Shown here: in pieces, positions 48,695 to 57,948 of the stretch
Position numbering within the stretch: the stretch's first letter is position 1
Layout: each line of letters opens with the position of its first letter
Notes under the pieces: model-generated
The model's input: only the letters and a program-made list of their open reading frames with translations
Database searches by the model: none
What the model was told of the DNA's origin: nothing
Translations under genes and position numbers: made by a program
From: CATQGW01 sp965242565
GTDB taxonomy: Bacteria > Chloroflexota > Dehalococcoidia > Bin125
Length of the DNA stretch: 64,000 nt
Assembly (NCBI GenBank): GCA_965242565.1
Contig: OZ251457.1
Location: 992,001 to 1,056,000, forward strand
Reading direction: 5' to 3'

Positions 48695-49300
48695 ATGGGT
48701 GTTACTTCACCTCCCCGAATCGCGGATGCGCGCGCTGACCAGATAGGCGGGATCGCCTACCGCGACGCGCGGCACGCCGAGCTGCCGCATGTGGTGAAGT
48801 TCTCGGGCGGGCGCTCCTCGGCGGCGCTGGTCTTCGCGCTGGCGGAGGCGGGGGCGCTGCGGCCGGAGCGCGGCGATGTGGTGCTCTTCGCGAACACATC
48901 GGCGGAGCATCCGGGCACGTGGGAGTTCGCGGCGGCCTGCTGCGAGCGGCTGGAGCGCGAGCACGGGCTGCCCTGCCTGTGGTACGAGTTCTGCACGGTC
49001 GAGGACGCCTACCGCGGGATGTATCGGCGGCGGCTGTCCTACCGGCTGGTCAGCCGCGCGCCGCTGGAGCGCGACCCGGCGGGCTACCGCTCGCGCGGCG
49101 AGGTGTTCGAGGAGATGCTCTCCTATCAGGGGATGCTGCCCAATCCGCACTCGCGCAGCTGCACGGCGAAGCTGAAGCTGTATCCGGCGCACCTGCTGCT
49201 GGCCGAGTGGCTGGGCGGCGCGGCGGGCCCACGGCACGACGGGCACTACGGCGGAGAGGCGTATCTGACGCCGGGGATCAAGTGTCCCTTACAACTTTGA
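48695..49300 (+). pseudogene. Truncated PAPS-reductase-like (adenine nucleotide alpha hydrolase) gene
   Basis: A 201-residue frame. The PP-loop-like motif HVVKFSGGRSSAALVFALAE, VVLFANTSAEHPGTWEFAA, and LPCLWYEFCTVEDAYRGMY show a phosphoadenosine-phosphosulfate reductase-like fold, as in DndC-type or orphan PAPS reductase proteins found in genomic islands. The family normally has a longer C-terminal part with a Cys-containing region; here the frame ends at YLTPGIKCPLQL just where the sequence changes character and the next island begins (about 49283). The 3' part was not recognised elsewhere in the window. It is probably non-functional. Confidence 0.7.
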
Positions 49301-49324
49301 ACGACCAGGCTTCTGGCAAAGCTG

Positions 49325-50221
49325 CTAGAGCTCTATTCGCTCAGGCAGCTTGAGTCCACGTGGTGAGATCAGTACCTCATTGCCGACTCGCCGCCCTGCC
49401 GCGCTATAGAGCAGCGGGAACCGCCGAACAGTCGCCCACTCGTCGTACAGATCTCGCACTAGGGCACAGTCATCGTACGTCAGTACCCAGTCAGTACGAT
49501 CAGCAGCTTGCAGGTGCTGCGCCAGTTTCTGGTGGTACTCGGCGTCGAGCGAGTTCATATAAAGCGTCCGGCCCTTCGTCACATATGGCGGGTCGACAAA
49601 CCATAGTGCCTGTCGGCGACCAGCTGTTTTGAGGTACTCGATGCCGTCGTGGTTTGACACTCTGATCTGATCTCGACGCTGTCCTAGCCACTCCAGGCGC
49701 TGTCGAATTGCGCTCTTGTTGAACCTCGCGTCCATCTTCCAGCGTCCCTGCTGTGTAAGCCCACCGATCACGCCAGCGTTTCGGATGATGCCCGACCGAT
49801 TGCAGCGATTGAGAAACAGCGTCGCGAATCCGCGTTCGACTTGCGTGCCGTCGCCGCCTCTGTACACCTCACGCCAATGCCGCCATTCGTCGACAGAGAT
49901 CGAGCACTGGTCAAGGAGGTCAATCATATCGGCAGTGTCGCGAATCGCCGCACACCAGAAATCATAGACGCGCGGGTCAAGGTCGTTCAGCAAGACTCGT
50001 TCCGTGTCGCCGCCATGAAGGAGTGTCAACGACGCACCTGCTCCGCCAGCAAACGGCTCGGCGACGGCACTCATTGCCATGCCGTTGAGAGACATGATCT
50101 CCTTCAGCAGCGGTGCCATCAAGGCTTTACCGCCCGGGTAGCGGAGTGGGCTTGCGAACCGCATGTCTCGATCCCTTCCCATCGCCCCTGACGCGTTGTC
50201 CGTCTTGCCACAGTCTACCAT
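49325..50221 (-). CDS. D12-class N6-adenine DNA methyltransferase
   Basis: A 298-residue Dam-like enzyme. The D12 signatures are ASPLRYPGGKALMAP (AdoMet-binding start), AEPFAGGAGASLTLL, FLNRCNRSGI, and motif IV FVDPPYVTKG (DPPY at 210-213). ATG at 50221 overlaps the stop of the upstream nuclease-like gene by one base (TGATG), so the pair is translationally coupled. It is the third gene of a ParB-like / nuclease-like / methylase operon. Confidence 0.88.
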   Translation of the reverse strand: MVDCGKTDNASGAMGRDRDMRFASPLRYPGGKALMAPLLKEIMSLNGMAMSAVAEPFAGGAGASLTLLHGGDTERVLLNDLDPRVYDFWCAAIRDTADMIDLLDQCSISVDEWRHWREVYRGGDGTQVERGFATLFLNRCNRSGIIRNAGVIGGLTQQGRWKMDARFNKSAIRQRLEWLGQRRDQIRVSNHDGIEYLKTAGRRQALWFVDPPYVTKGRTLYMNSLDAEYHQKLAQHLQAADRTDWVLTYDDCALVRDLYDEWATVRRFPLLYSAAGRRVGNEVLISPRGLKLPERIEL

Positions 50222-51162
50222 CAGCCGTATTCGTCGAGGGTCTGCGATGTCCACTGCGCGCAACGCTCCGCCAAGTCGGGGTCCAGATCGCCGAGAAACT
50301 GCATGACGCGGAGTCGGTCGAAAAAGAGGCGTCGGTCGCCGACTGCCGCTTGTCGCCACTCGTCATCGGAGACATGGTGGGGCACGAAAAAGGCCGCGAG
50401 TGGCGACATCGCGGGTTGCTCAGCTAGCCAGAGCTGGCAAAAGGTGTGCGGCTGTAGTTCGTTGATTTTGTCTCGCCAACGGTTCGAGGTCGTGCATTGG
50501 CCGAAAACGGCCAGTTGGTTGGGACGTCCGTCGCGAAACGGCAACCAAGCCACGATGTCCAGCTTCGCATCCTTTTCCCGCGACGTTCGAACGCGCGAAT
50601 CAACACCTTGGCCTTCCCTCATGCGCGCGCACAGATCCTTGACGGCGTCACGAAACGCAGGCAGGCCGTTCCTCCGAGGCCAGCCAAAGTCGTAGAACTC
50701 TACTCTGGGCTGACCACCCAGGTACTCGACGAGAGCGGATCGGCTGACGCGCTCGAACAGTGACGGGCCATCATTTTTCGTCCTAGCGCGGGCATGAGTC
50801 AACGCCAACAGGAACGCATACGGAGACAGCTGCGCACGAGGCATCGCTTGCAGCGTGCTGTCGTCGACCCCAAACGGGTACGCCGTTCCCAAATAGTGCT
50901 GGCGGTACTCAAGCTGAGCGAATGCGTCATTCGCAAGCACCTCTGCTCTATCGTTCTGGCGGCCAACGGTGGCGTCCAGCGGTTCATCGTCGTCCAGGTC
51001 GTCGATCGACGTCTCCCCGTCAACAGAACCAGTGCGCGTCACCGCCGAGATCAGATCGCTCATCGAACTCACACCACCGCCTGACGTGAGCGCAGTCAGC
51101 TCCAGCCAATCCGCGTGGTCGGTCGCATCAGCAGAGAACCCAGGCACGTCGAAGAGAATCAT
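50221..51162 (-). CDS. Restriction-nuclease-like protein with altered PD-(D/E)XK motif
   Basis: A 313-residue protein. Around residues 199-227 the sequence AKLDIVAWLPFRDGRPNQ then LAVFGQCTTS matches the strand-turn-strand of restriction-type nucleases, with D202 and Q222-x-C where E-x-K would be expected; similar Q-containing variants occur in some PD-(D/E)XK families. The first 190 residues and the last 80 are not recognised. Its ATG lies in a 4-base ATGA overlap with the upstream ParB-like gene. It is probably the effector or DNA-sensing part of the operon (inference). Confidence 0.55.
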   Translation of the reverse strand: MILFDVPGFSADATDHADWLELTALTSGGGVSSMSDLISAVTRTGSVDGETSIDDLDDDEPLDATVGRQNDRAEVLANDAFAQLEYRQHYLGTAYPFGVDDSTLQAMPRAQLSPYAFLLALTHARARTKNDGPSLFERVSRSALVEYLGGQPRVEFYDFGWPRRNGLPAFRDAVKDLCARMREGQGVDSRVRTSREKDAKLDIVAWLPFRDGRPNQLAVFGQCTTSNRWRDKINELQPHTFCQLWLAEQPAMSPLAAFFVPHHVSDDEWRQAAVGDRRLFFDRLRVMQFLGDLDPDLAERCAQWTSQTLDEYG

Positions 51163-52307
51163 GAGTCGCCCGATATTCGGCGCGAGCGAGAGCGACGTCG
51201 TCTCTCTTCCGTAATCCTGAACATGTCATCGTCGAGAGCCACGCTAATCTCGACGATCTGCTTGACGTCTTGCAGCAAATCCGGTTCGCCTCGGAATCCA
51301 GTCACCACTTTGCCACGAGCGTCCTGCAATGACTTTTTCGCAGTGACAAGCGCTTCGCGGAATAGCGCCGTGTCGCCTCGCGCGATACCGACCGCGGCGT
51401 CAAGGTCTAGATTGGCCCTCAACGCTGCGAGGCCGCGACGCGACAGCAAAGCCTCATCGAGGCGACGCAGGTCTGGGTTTTGACTCTTGACGACAGGGGA
51501 TTTAGACTGTGTGTTGTCGCCCCATAGCCACACACACAGTTCCCCGAACTGCTTCAGCTTCCCTTTCGGAACGGGCGACTCTTTCGGCGGATCGACCGGG
51601 GCGATCCCAGTGAAGTCGCGGATGCCCGGATAGTCCAAGCCCGTGTAGAGGTGGGAGAACGAGAAGTGCTTGCGCGAGCGCCACTCGCGATCATACACAC
51701 CACTCGCCTCGGCTTGCGTCAGCGCCATGTACGCACGGTACAGGCGAGCGACAGTCTGGTGTTTGTCGCCGATCGTTTGAGCGATATCCGACAGGTCCGT
51801 TCGCAGCTCGTTCCTCACCCACGCGATGTATTGGGCCTTGGCAAACGAATTCCAGACTTGCGGCCCGTTCACGTGCTTGAAGCCGACGTACTGCCACACG
51901 TCCTCTCGATTGCAGCGAATGGCAGGGAGCGACTCGAGTTCGCGCCGCTGGTCGGCGGAGATGCGGGGCAGATTCGTCACGCGCAGGCGTTTCCGAAGCT
52001 CAGCGTCGCACAACAATCGCACGGCCGCCAGCCTGCGGTTCCCTTCGATGACCACCAGCTGGCCGTCTTCCTCCGCGACGAACAGCGGCTCATGCGGGAA
52101 GAAGCCGTTCTCGGCGATAGACATCGCCACCTCGTCAACCGAGTACTCGCGCCAAAGGATGGTGAGCAGCTCATCCTGATCGGCATCACCACCGGCCTGT
52201 TGGAGCCGTGGATTGTTCGAATCCAGCCGGAGCACCGGCAGGCTGATCGGCTCTGGAGAGAGAGCACGACCCTTGTCTAGCCCGGGCGCACTGCGTCGAC
52301 TAGCCAT
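51159..52307 (-). CDS. ParB/Srx-like nuclease-domain protein
   Basis: A 382-residue protein. Residues 20-105 are a ParB/sulfiredoxin-like domain: ISLPVLRLDSNNPRL, SVDEVAMSIAENGFFPHEPL, and VVIEGNRRLAAVRLL, with the G-N-R-R signature at 89-92. A second helical region (around 165-200) with DIAQTIGDKHQTVARLYRAY resembles a helix-turn-helix. The C-terminal 130 residues are uncharacterised. It is the first gene of the operon, overlapping the nuclease-like gene by 4 bases. Such ParB-fold proteins in defence operons bind or hydrolyse nucleotides or DNA. Confidence 0.75.
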   Translation of the reverse strand: MASRRSAPGLDKGRALSPEPISLPVLRLDSNNPRLQQAGGDADQDELLTILWREYSVDEVAMSIAENGFFPHEPLFVAEEDGQLVVIEGNRRLAAVRLLCDAELRKRLRVTNLPRISADQRRELESLPAIRCNREDVWQYVGFKHVNGPQVWNSFAKAQYIAWVRNELRTDLSDIAQTIGDKHQTVARLYRAYMALTQAEASGVYDREWRSRKHFSFSHLYTGLDYPGIRDFTGIAPVDPPKESPVPKGKLKQFGELCVWLWGDNTQSKSPVVKSQNPDLRRLDEALLSRRGLAALRANLDLDAAVGIARGDTALFREALVTAKKSLQDARGKVVTGFRGEPDLLQDVKQIVEISVALDDDMFRITEERRRRSRSRRISGDS

Positions 52308-52574
52308 CAGCAGAAATCCTCTCCCCTCGTGTCAGTCTAGCGCACACGCAAGGGCACCGGGACTCACAGGGGCGACTGACTTAACGTAAGGATAGACGAA
52401 GCGAGGCCGAACGGCGCTCTGGGGGCCGGTCGCACGACGATCTCAGGGGCGCCATAGGCGAGACGAGCGTCACGCAGCCTTCAGAGGAACCATCGCTGCG
52501 ACACTCGGAGCCCGCCGAGTGCGCGCGCTGTCGGCTCCTCTTGTGGCGGCCTTAGCGCTGTCGGGGTTCGTTGA

Positions 52575-54236
52575 TCACGACCGGTAGGCGGTTTCGCGTT
52601 TGAGTTGGGCGAGGCCCATGGGGCCTAGCTCCAGGGTTTGTTGGTGGAATGCTTTGAGGTTGAAGGTTGGGCCGGCTGCTTGTCTGGCCGACTCTCGGGC
52701 GGCGAGCCATTCGCGTTCGCCGACTTTGTAGGAGATGGCCTGGGCGGGCCAGCCGAGGTAGCGGTCGACTTCGCTGGCGAGCATTTGCTCGGGGAAGTGG
52801 GAGCGCTCGCGGAGGAAGGGGAGGGCGAGGTCGGGTCGCCAGGTTTCGCCGCTATGGTAGGGCTCCTGTTGGGGGATTTGGAGCTCGAGGTGCATGCCGA
52901 TGTCGACGACGACGCGGGCGGCGCGGAGGGCCTGGCTGCTGAGCAGTCCCATGTAGTAGGCGGGGTCTTCGAGGTAGCCGAGTTCGTGCATGAGGCGTTC
53001 GGCGTAGAGGGCCCAGCCTTCGACGTAGCCGGAGGTACCGGCGAGCAGACGTTGGTAGCGGTTGAGGGCGTCGCCGAGCCAGCGGGTGGTACCGATTTGG
53101 AGGTGGTGGCCGGGAACGCCCTCGTGGTAGCAGACGGAGAGTTCGCGCCAGAGGGGGAAGCGGGTTTGGCCGCCGGTGGGGTACCAGGTGCGGCCGGGGC
53201 GCGCGAAGTCTTCGCTGGGGCCGGTGTAGTACATGGCGAGCGCGCCGCCGGGGGGCGCGATCATGGCTTCGATGCGGCGGATGGGTTCGGCGATATCGAA
53301 GTGGACGCCGTGCATCGATTCGATGGTTTGGTCCTGGGTGTGCTGCATCCATTGGCGGAAGGCGTCTTCGTCTTCGATGGCGCGGTCGTCGTCGGTTTCG
53401 AGGATCTGGATGGCTTCGGCGATGGTTGCGCCGGGTTGGATGCGCTCGGCGGTGTGCTGCATTTCGGTTTGGATGCGCCAGAGTTCGTCCCAGCCCCATT
53501 GGTAGGTTTCTTCGAGGTCGAGGATGATGCCGTTGAAGGCGCGGGCGGCGCGGCGGTAGCGTTCGGGGCCGACGGGGTCGTGTTCGGCGGCGCGGGGCAG
53601 GTAGGTGTTATCGAGCCATTGGGCGGTTTCGGTGTAGGCGCGGTTGGCGTGTTGCGCGCCTTCGAGCAGGTCGCGCTCGAGCGAGGGGTGTAGTTCCGCG
53701 CCTTCGGCGGCGAGGCTGTCGAAGAAGCCGCCTTCGCTCGTCCAGACGCGGGCCTGTTCGATGAGGCCGCGGACCTGGCGTTGGGCGGCGGTGAGGTCGG
53801 CGTCGAGTCCGGCGGCGAGCGATGCGCGGTATTGCCGGAGGGCCTGGGGGACGGCGCTCATGCGGGCGGCGATGTGGGCCCAGTGTTGCTGATTGTCGCG
53901 GGGCATGAGGTCGAAGACGCTGCGGGTGTTTTGGAAGGGCGAGGCGAGGATGTTGAGGTTGCGGAGGTGGTCGTCGGCGTCGTCGCTTTCGCGCTCGGCG
54001 TCGAAGCGTTCGAGCATCACGTCGCGGGCGATGCGGTCGCGCTCATCCTGCGGCTCCGCCCGCTCCAGATCGCGGCGGGTGGCTTCGCGGAGTGCGGCGC
54101 GGGCGTCGTGTCCGTCGGGCGAGAAGTCGGTGAGGCGCGTTTCGGCGCCGGGGAGTCCGAGGCCGGTGGCGAGGTTGGGGTGGAGTGCGGCGAGGGCGCT
54201 GACGTAGGCGTCGGCGATTTCGGCGATTTCGGTCAT
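52575..54236 (-). CDS. DUF885 family zinc-metallopeptidase-like protein
   Basis: A 553-residue protein. The zinc site is CYHEGVPGHHLQIG with H371, E372, H377 and H378, the DUF885 form of a metallopeptidase motif; the family also shows DLMPRDNQQHWA, PGGALAMYYTGPS and YVEGWALYAERLMHELGYL, all present here. No signal peptide is visible, so it is probably cytosolic. Expected activity is a carboxypeptidase or aminopeptidase. ATG at 54236. Confidence 0.87.
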   Translation of the reverse strand: MTEIAEIADAYVSALAALHPNLATGLGLPGAETRLTDFSPDGHDARAALREATRRDLERAEPQDERDRIARDVMLERFDAERESDDADDHLRNLNILASPFQNTRSVFDLMPRDNQQHWAHIAARMSAVPQALRQYRASLAAGLDADLTAAQRQVRGLIEQARVWTSEGGFFDSLAAEGAELHPSLERDLLEGAQHANRAYTETAQWLDNTYLPRAAEHDPVGPERYRRAARAFNGIILDLEETYQWGWDELWRIQTEMQHTAERIQPGATIAEAIQILETDDDRAIEDEDAFRQWMQHTQDQTIESMHGVHFDIAEPIRRIEAMIAPPGGALAMYYTGPSEDFARPGRTWYPTGGQTRFPLWRELSVCYHEGVPGHHLQIGTTRWLGDALNRYQRLLAGTSGYVEGWALYAERLMHELGYLEDPAYYMGLLSSQALRAARVVVDIGMHLELQIPQQEPYHSGETWRPDLALPFLRERSHFPEQMLASEVDRYLGWPAQAISYKVGEREWLAARESARQAAGPTFNLKAFHQQTLELGPMGLAQLKRETAYRS

Positions 54237-54320
54237 GGTGGGCGTCTCCCTCTGTCGTTCCTCAATGTCTCTCCCGTCTTGGGGGAGAGTTTAGGAGGTG
54301 TGCGTCTGTCGGTAGTGCGT

Positions 54321-55898
54321 TCAGGGTTCGGGCTGCGTTTCAGGCTGTATGAGGCGCTCATTCATGTGGACGATTCGGAAGCCGCCGTCGTCCTGGCGCT
54401 CGGCAGTGAAGTCGTAGCTGGCGATGACGCCACCGCTGAATTGCTTCCGAACATCTTCGACGTGTATGCGGTTGCGGTCGGCGACGCGGTGGTACGCGGC
54501 CAAGCCGTCCGGGAACACCTCGAACCACGAGGCACCGGTGGAGGAGCAGGTTTCGCCGGGGTAGAGCACGAGACCGACGCGGCATTCCGCGACATGTCGG
54601 AGGCTTCCTCCCGTATCTGCGGTCTGAACGATGAGCCAACGACCGTCGGCAAGTGGACGAAATCCGAACGAGTAGTTGGCAGGGTGGCCTTGCAGGCCGA
54701 TGCCAGATCCTCCGTCGGCAGGGGACCCACGCGGGCCATTGCCCCAGCGCCAGTATCCGTCGGCGTTGACCGAGAACGTGGAGGGGGAGGCGGGATCGCT
54801 ACAGCTTTCGCCGGGCGCGATGATTGCGCCCAGGGCACACGGGTCAACGTCTGTCGCGGCGAATGGCAGTGAAGAAGCAAGAGGAGCATCGAGTGTTGTG
54901 ATCCGCCAGCCTCCGGTTTCGCGGACGGCGTGGACTGTGTGCGGATCGATGTGCTTCGGCAACACTTCGGCGTGGAGGTCCGTGTCGCTGATCCAGTGCA
55001 GCTGGTCGTTGGGCACAGTGAGATGCGCCGGGCCTTGGGGGTAGACGACAAACCAGACGTAACCGGCGAGCACGCTGCAGTAGTGGCCGAACGGGATCAG
55101 CAACCCGACGGCGCAGACGGCGCCGTTGACGGGGCGCAGCCGGTCTCGTCCGAGGCGGCGGATGATGTACTTACCCTCGCCCAGAGAGTCAATCCCGACG
55201 GTCTGCAAGGTCGTCCCTGGGGGGAAGCCGTGAAGAAACGGCACTGCGAAGTATGCAGATGGGTAGGGATCGCCGGTCGCCAGTCGGCCATCATCCCTGG
55301 CGCCTGGGGGGAGACTGAGACTGGTCGGGTAACGGGCGACGCCATTAGCTTGAATGACGAGCAGGTCGCGCGTGTCGGGGAAGCGGCAATAGTCGCCCGG
55401 GGCGAGGATCAGGCCGAGGCGGCAGCGCTGGGGGCCGTGGTCAACGAGATCGATGGATGAGGTGGCGAAACGGTTCGGTCCGTAGCGGGGCGAATCGAGC
55501 TGCCGCGCACGCGGCAGCTGCAGGTCGCCCCAGCCGTCGCCAAGGTCGCGCTGTAAGGCGAGCTCAACGTGGCCGTAGAGGGTACGGCGAGCGGCGATGC
55601 GAAAACGGCCGGGTACGCCGTCGATCGGGGACAGCGGTTCGCTGTAGCGCCAGGCGTCGATTGGGGCGTCGGCGCGCAGGTAGCGGCGCTGGGGCTGGAG
55701 CCGCTCGGTCCAATCGGCGCTCTCGCGGCGCAGTTCGAGGGCGACCTTGACGCGGTTGTCTTCTTGCCGTTCGGCGGTGATGCGGGCTTCGATCAGCAGG
55801 TCGTTAGTCTGGGCGGCGGCTGATTGTTGAGATTCGTGCAGTACGGCTGCCGCAAAGAGCAGAATGACGGCGAGCGAGACGGCGATTCGGGGGCGCAT
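54321..55898 (-). CDS. Secreted protein with four Cys-bracketed PG motifs
   Basis: A 525-residue exported protein. Residues 1-30 form a signal peptide (MRPRIAVSLAVILLFAAAVL). Four similar units of roughly 90-100 residues follow, each centred on C-x-(L/V)-G-x2-(I/L)-x-P-G/F-x2-C: CRLGLILAPGDYC, CAVGLLIPFGHYC, CALGAIIAPGESC, CRVGLVLYPGETC. The paired cysteines (11 residues between) likely form disulfides. An N-terminal part has ITAERQEDNRVKVALELRR, similar to FTAERQDDGGFRIVHM at the C-terminus. No family recognised. ATG at 55898 with AGGGG upstream, 7 bases after the EF-G-like stop. Confidence 0.65.
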   Translation of the reverse strand: MRPRIAVSLAVILLFAAAVLHESQQSAAAQTNDLLIEARITAERQEDNRVKVALELRRESADWTERLQPQRRYLRADAPIDAWRYSEPLSPIDGVPGRFRIAARRTLYGHVELALQRDLGDGWGDLQLPRARQLDSPRYGPNRFATSSIDLVDHGPQRCRLGLILAPGDYCRFPDTRDLLVIQANGVARYPTSLSLPPGARDDGRLATGDPYPSAYFAVPFLHGFPPGTTLQTVGIDSLGEGKYIIRRLGRDRLRPVNGAVCAVGLLIPFGHYCSVLAGYVWFVVYPQGPAHLTVPNDQLHWISDTDLHAEVLPKHIDPHTVHAVRETGGWRITTLDAPLASSLPFAATDVDPCALGAIIAPGESCSDPASPSTFSVNADGYWRWGNGPRGSPADGGSGIGLQGHPANYSFGFRPLADGRWLIVQTADTGGSLRHVAECRVGLVLYPGETCSSTGASWFEVFPDGLAAYHRVADRNRIHVEDVRKQFSGGVIASYDFTAERQDDGGFRIVHMNERLIQPETQPEP

Positions 55899-55905
55899 GA
55901 AACCC

Positions 55906-57948
55906 CTACGTCGCCGCCGCCACATCCTGGCGGACCTTCTGAGCGACATGCTCCGGCACCGGATCGTAACGCACGAACTCCCAGCTGAACGTGCCGCGCC
56001 CGCCCGTCATCGAGCGCAAATCGGTGGCGTAGTGCAGAAACTCCGCCATCGGCCCCTCCGCCAGCACGAACGAGTGCCCGGCCGGATCATCCGCCTGCTC
56101 CATACCGAGCACCCGCGCCCGCCGCGAGTTGAGATCGCTGATCACGTCGCCCGTCGACTGATCCGGCACCAGAATCCGGTAGGACTGAATCGGCTCCAGC
56201 AAAATCGGACGCGCCGAACCCGTCGCCTCCCGCAGCGCCTGGCTGGCCGCCAGCTTAAACGCCATCTCGCTGGAGTCCACATCGTGATGCTTGCCGTCAT
56301 ACAGCACGACCCGCACATCAGTCAGCGGATACGACGCAATCGTGCCGCTCGGCAGCGATTCCACAACGCCCTTCTCCACCGCCGGAATGTAGTTGCGCGG
56401 CACCGCGCCGCCCACGATCTCGTCGCTGAACTCGAAGCCCGCGCCCCGCTCGCGCGGCTCCACCCGCAGCGCCACGCGCGCATACTGTCCGTGACCGCCC
56501 GTCTGCTTCTTGTGCAGATACTCCGCCTGCCCAACCGCCGTAACCGTCTCGCGGTACGGCACCCGCCGATCGCGGATATCCACCTCCACCTTAAACTTGC
56601 GCAGCAACTGATCCGCCGCCAGCTGCACATGCGATTCGCCCAGACCCGACAGAATCATCTCACCGTTATCGCGATCACGCTCGATCCGCAGCGTCGGATC
56701 CTCCTCCACCAAACGCGACAGGCTCGGCCCCAGCTTGTCCACATCCGCCTTCGAGCGCGGCTCCACCGCCGCCGCGAAAATCGGCGCCGGCATCTCCGGC
56801 GGCGCAATCACCAACTCCGAACCCGCCGCACGCAGCGTGTCGAATGTCGTCGTATCCGACAATTTCGTCACCACGCCCAGATCGCCCACCGCCATCTCCG
56901 CCGCCGTCTCCAACTCCTTGCCCTGCGCGTGCGCCAGACCCGAGAGCCGCTCATCGTCGCCGCTCCGCGCGTTCGACAGGTGCGAGTCCCCCCGCACCAC
57001 CCCCGCCGCCACGCGCAGGTAGGAAAGCTTGCCCACGAACTCGTCGGCGGTCGTCTTGAACACGAACGCCGCCGGATCGGCCTCGGCGTCGGGCGCGGTG
57101 TCCGCGCCCAGCGGCGGCGCTTCGAGCGGATTCGGGAAGGCCGACTCGACCAGCCGCAGCAGCGGCCAGGCCCCGATGTCGGCCGCCGCGCAGGCCGGCA
57201 GCACCGGCGCCAGCGCGCCCGCCAGCAGCGCCGGCTTAATCCCCGCCGCGAGATCATCGTCCGACAGCTCCTCGTCCTCCAGATAAGCCAGCATCAGCTC
57301 CTCGTCGGCCTCCACAATCCGCTCCACCAGCCCCTCGCGCGCGCTCGCCGCCGCCGCCGCAGCCTCCGCCGGCGGCTCCGAAGCGTCCCGTCCGTCGCCC
57401 ATGTACGCCCGCCCGGTCAGCACCGCAGCCGCGCCGCCGAACTCCGCCTCCGCCCCAATCGGCAGGTAGAGCGGCTGGCATTCCGGGCCCAGCACCCGCT
57501 GCACCGACTCCAGCGCCTCGTCCCAGCTTGAATTCTCGCGATCCAGCCGCGTGATCACCACCGCCCGCGGAATGCCCCGCCGACGCGCCATCCGCCACGC
57601 CGCCTCCGTGCCCACCTGCACGCCCGACGAAGCGTCCACCACCACAATCGCCCCGTCCGCCACAGCCACCGCCGCCACCACCTCGCCGATGAAATCCGCA
57701 TAGCCCGGCGTGTCCAGCAGATTGACCCGCAGCTCGCCCCGCGTCAGCGAGACGAGCGACGTGTTGATCGACATCCCACGGTCGCGCTCCTCGGGGTGAA
57801 AGTCCGAGACGGTGTTCCCGTCCTCAACCCGCCCAATCCGGGAAACCGCTCCGGTGGCGAAGGCCAGCGCCTCCACCAGCGTCGTCTTCCCCGCCCCCTG
57901 ATGCCCAACGACGGCAATGTTGCGAACGTTCTCAGTGCTGGTGGTCAT
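55906..57948 (-). CDS. EF-G-like translation GTPase
   Basis: A 680-residue GTPase of the elongation factor G family. G1 is VVGHQGAGKTT, switch/G2 region with DFHPEERDRGMSINTS, G3 LLDTPGYADF, and the expected G4 NKxD reads TRLD (VVITRLDREN), so the asparagine and lysine are replaced. Domains II to V follow, with PEMPAPIFAAAVEPRSKADVD, GESHVQLAADQLLRKF, and the domain IV segment TGGHGQYARVALRVEPRERG. It resembles the EF-G2-like paralogues and not the main translocase, which normally sits in the str operon. ATG at 57948 with GGAG upstream. Confidence 0.87.
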   Translation of the reverse strand: MTTSTENVRNIAVVGHQGAGKTTLVEALAFATGAVSRIGRVEDGNTVSDFHPEERDRGMSINTSLVSLTRGELRVNLLDTPGYADFIGEVVAAVAVADGAIVVVDASSGVQVGTEAAWRMARRRGIPRAVVITRLDRENSSWDEALESVQRVLGPECQPLYLPIGAEAEFGGAAAVLTGRAYMGDGRDASEPPAEAAAAAASAREGLVERIVEADEELMLAYLEDEELSDDDLAAGIKPALLAGALAPVLPACAAADIGAWPLLRLVESAFPNPLEAPPLGADTAPDAEADPAAFVFKTTADEFVGKLSYLRVAAGVVRGDSHLSNARSGDDERLSGLAHAQGKELETAAEMAVGDLGVVTKLSDTTTFDTLRAAGSELVIAPPEMPAPIFAAAVEPRSKADVDKLGPSLSRLVEEDPTLRIERDRDNGEMILSGLGESHVQLAADQLLRKFKVEVDIRDRRVPYRETVTAVGQAEYLHKKQTGGHGQYARVALRVEPRERGAGFEFSDEIVGGAVPRNYIPAVEKGVVESLPSGTIASYPLTDVRVVLYDGKHHDVDSSEMAFKLAASQALREATGSARPILLEPIQSYRILVPDQSTGDVISDLNSRRARVLGMEQADDPAGHSFVLAEGPMAEFLHYATDLRSMTGGRGTFSWEFVRYDPVPEHVAQKVRQDVAAAT

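Noticed and set aside
52308..52574. Remaining 3' part of the truncated PAPS-reductase-like gene beyond the island
   Set aside because: No frame in this gap continues the family sequence; I see no gene here.
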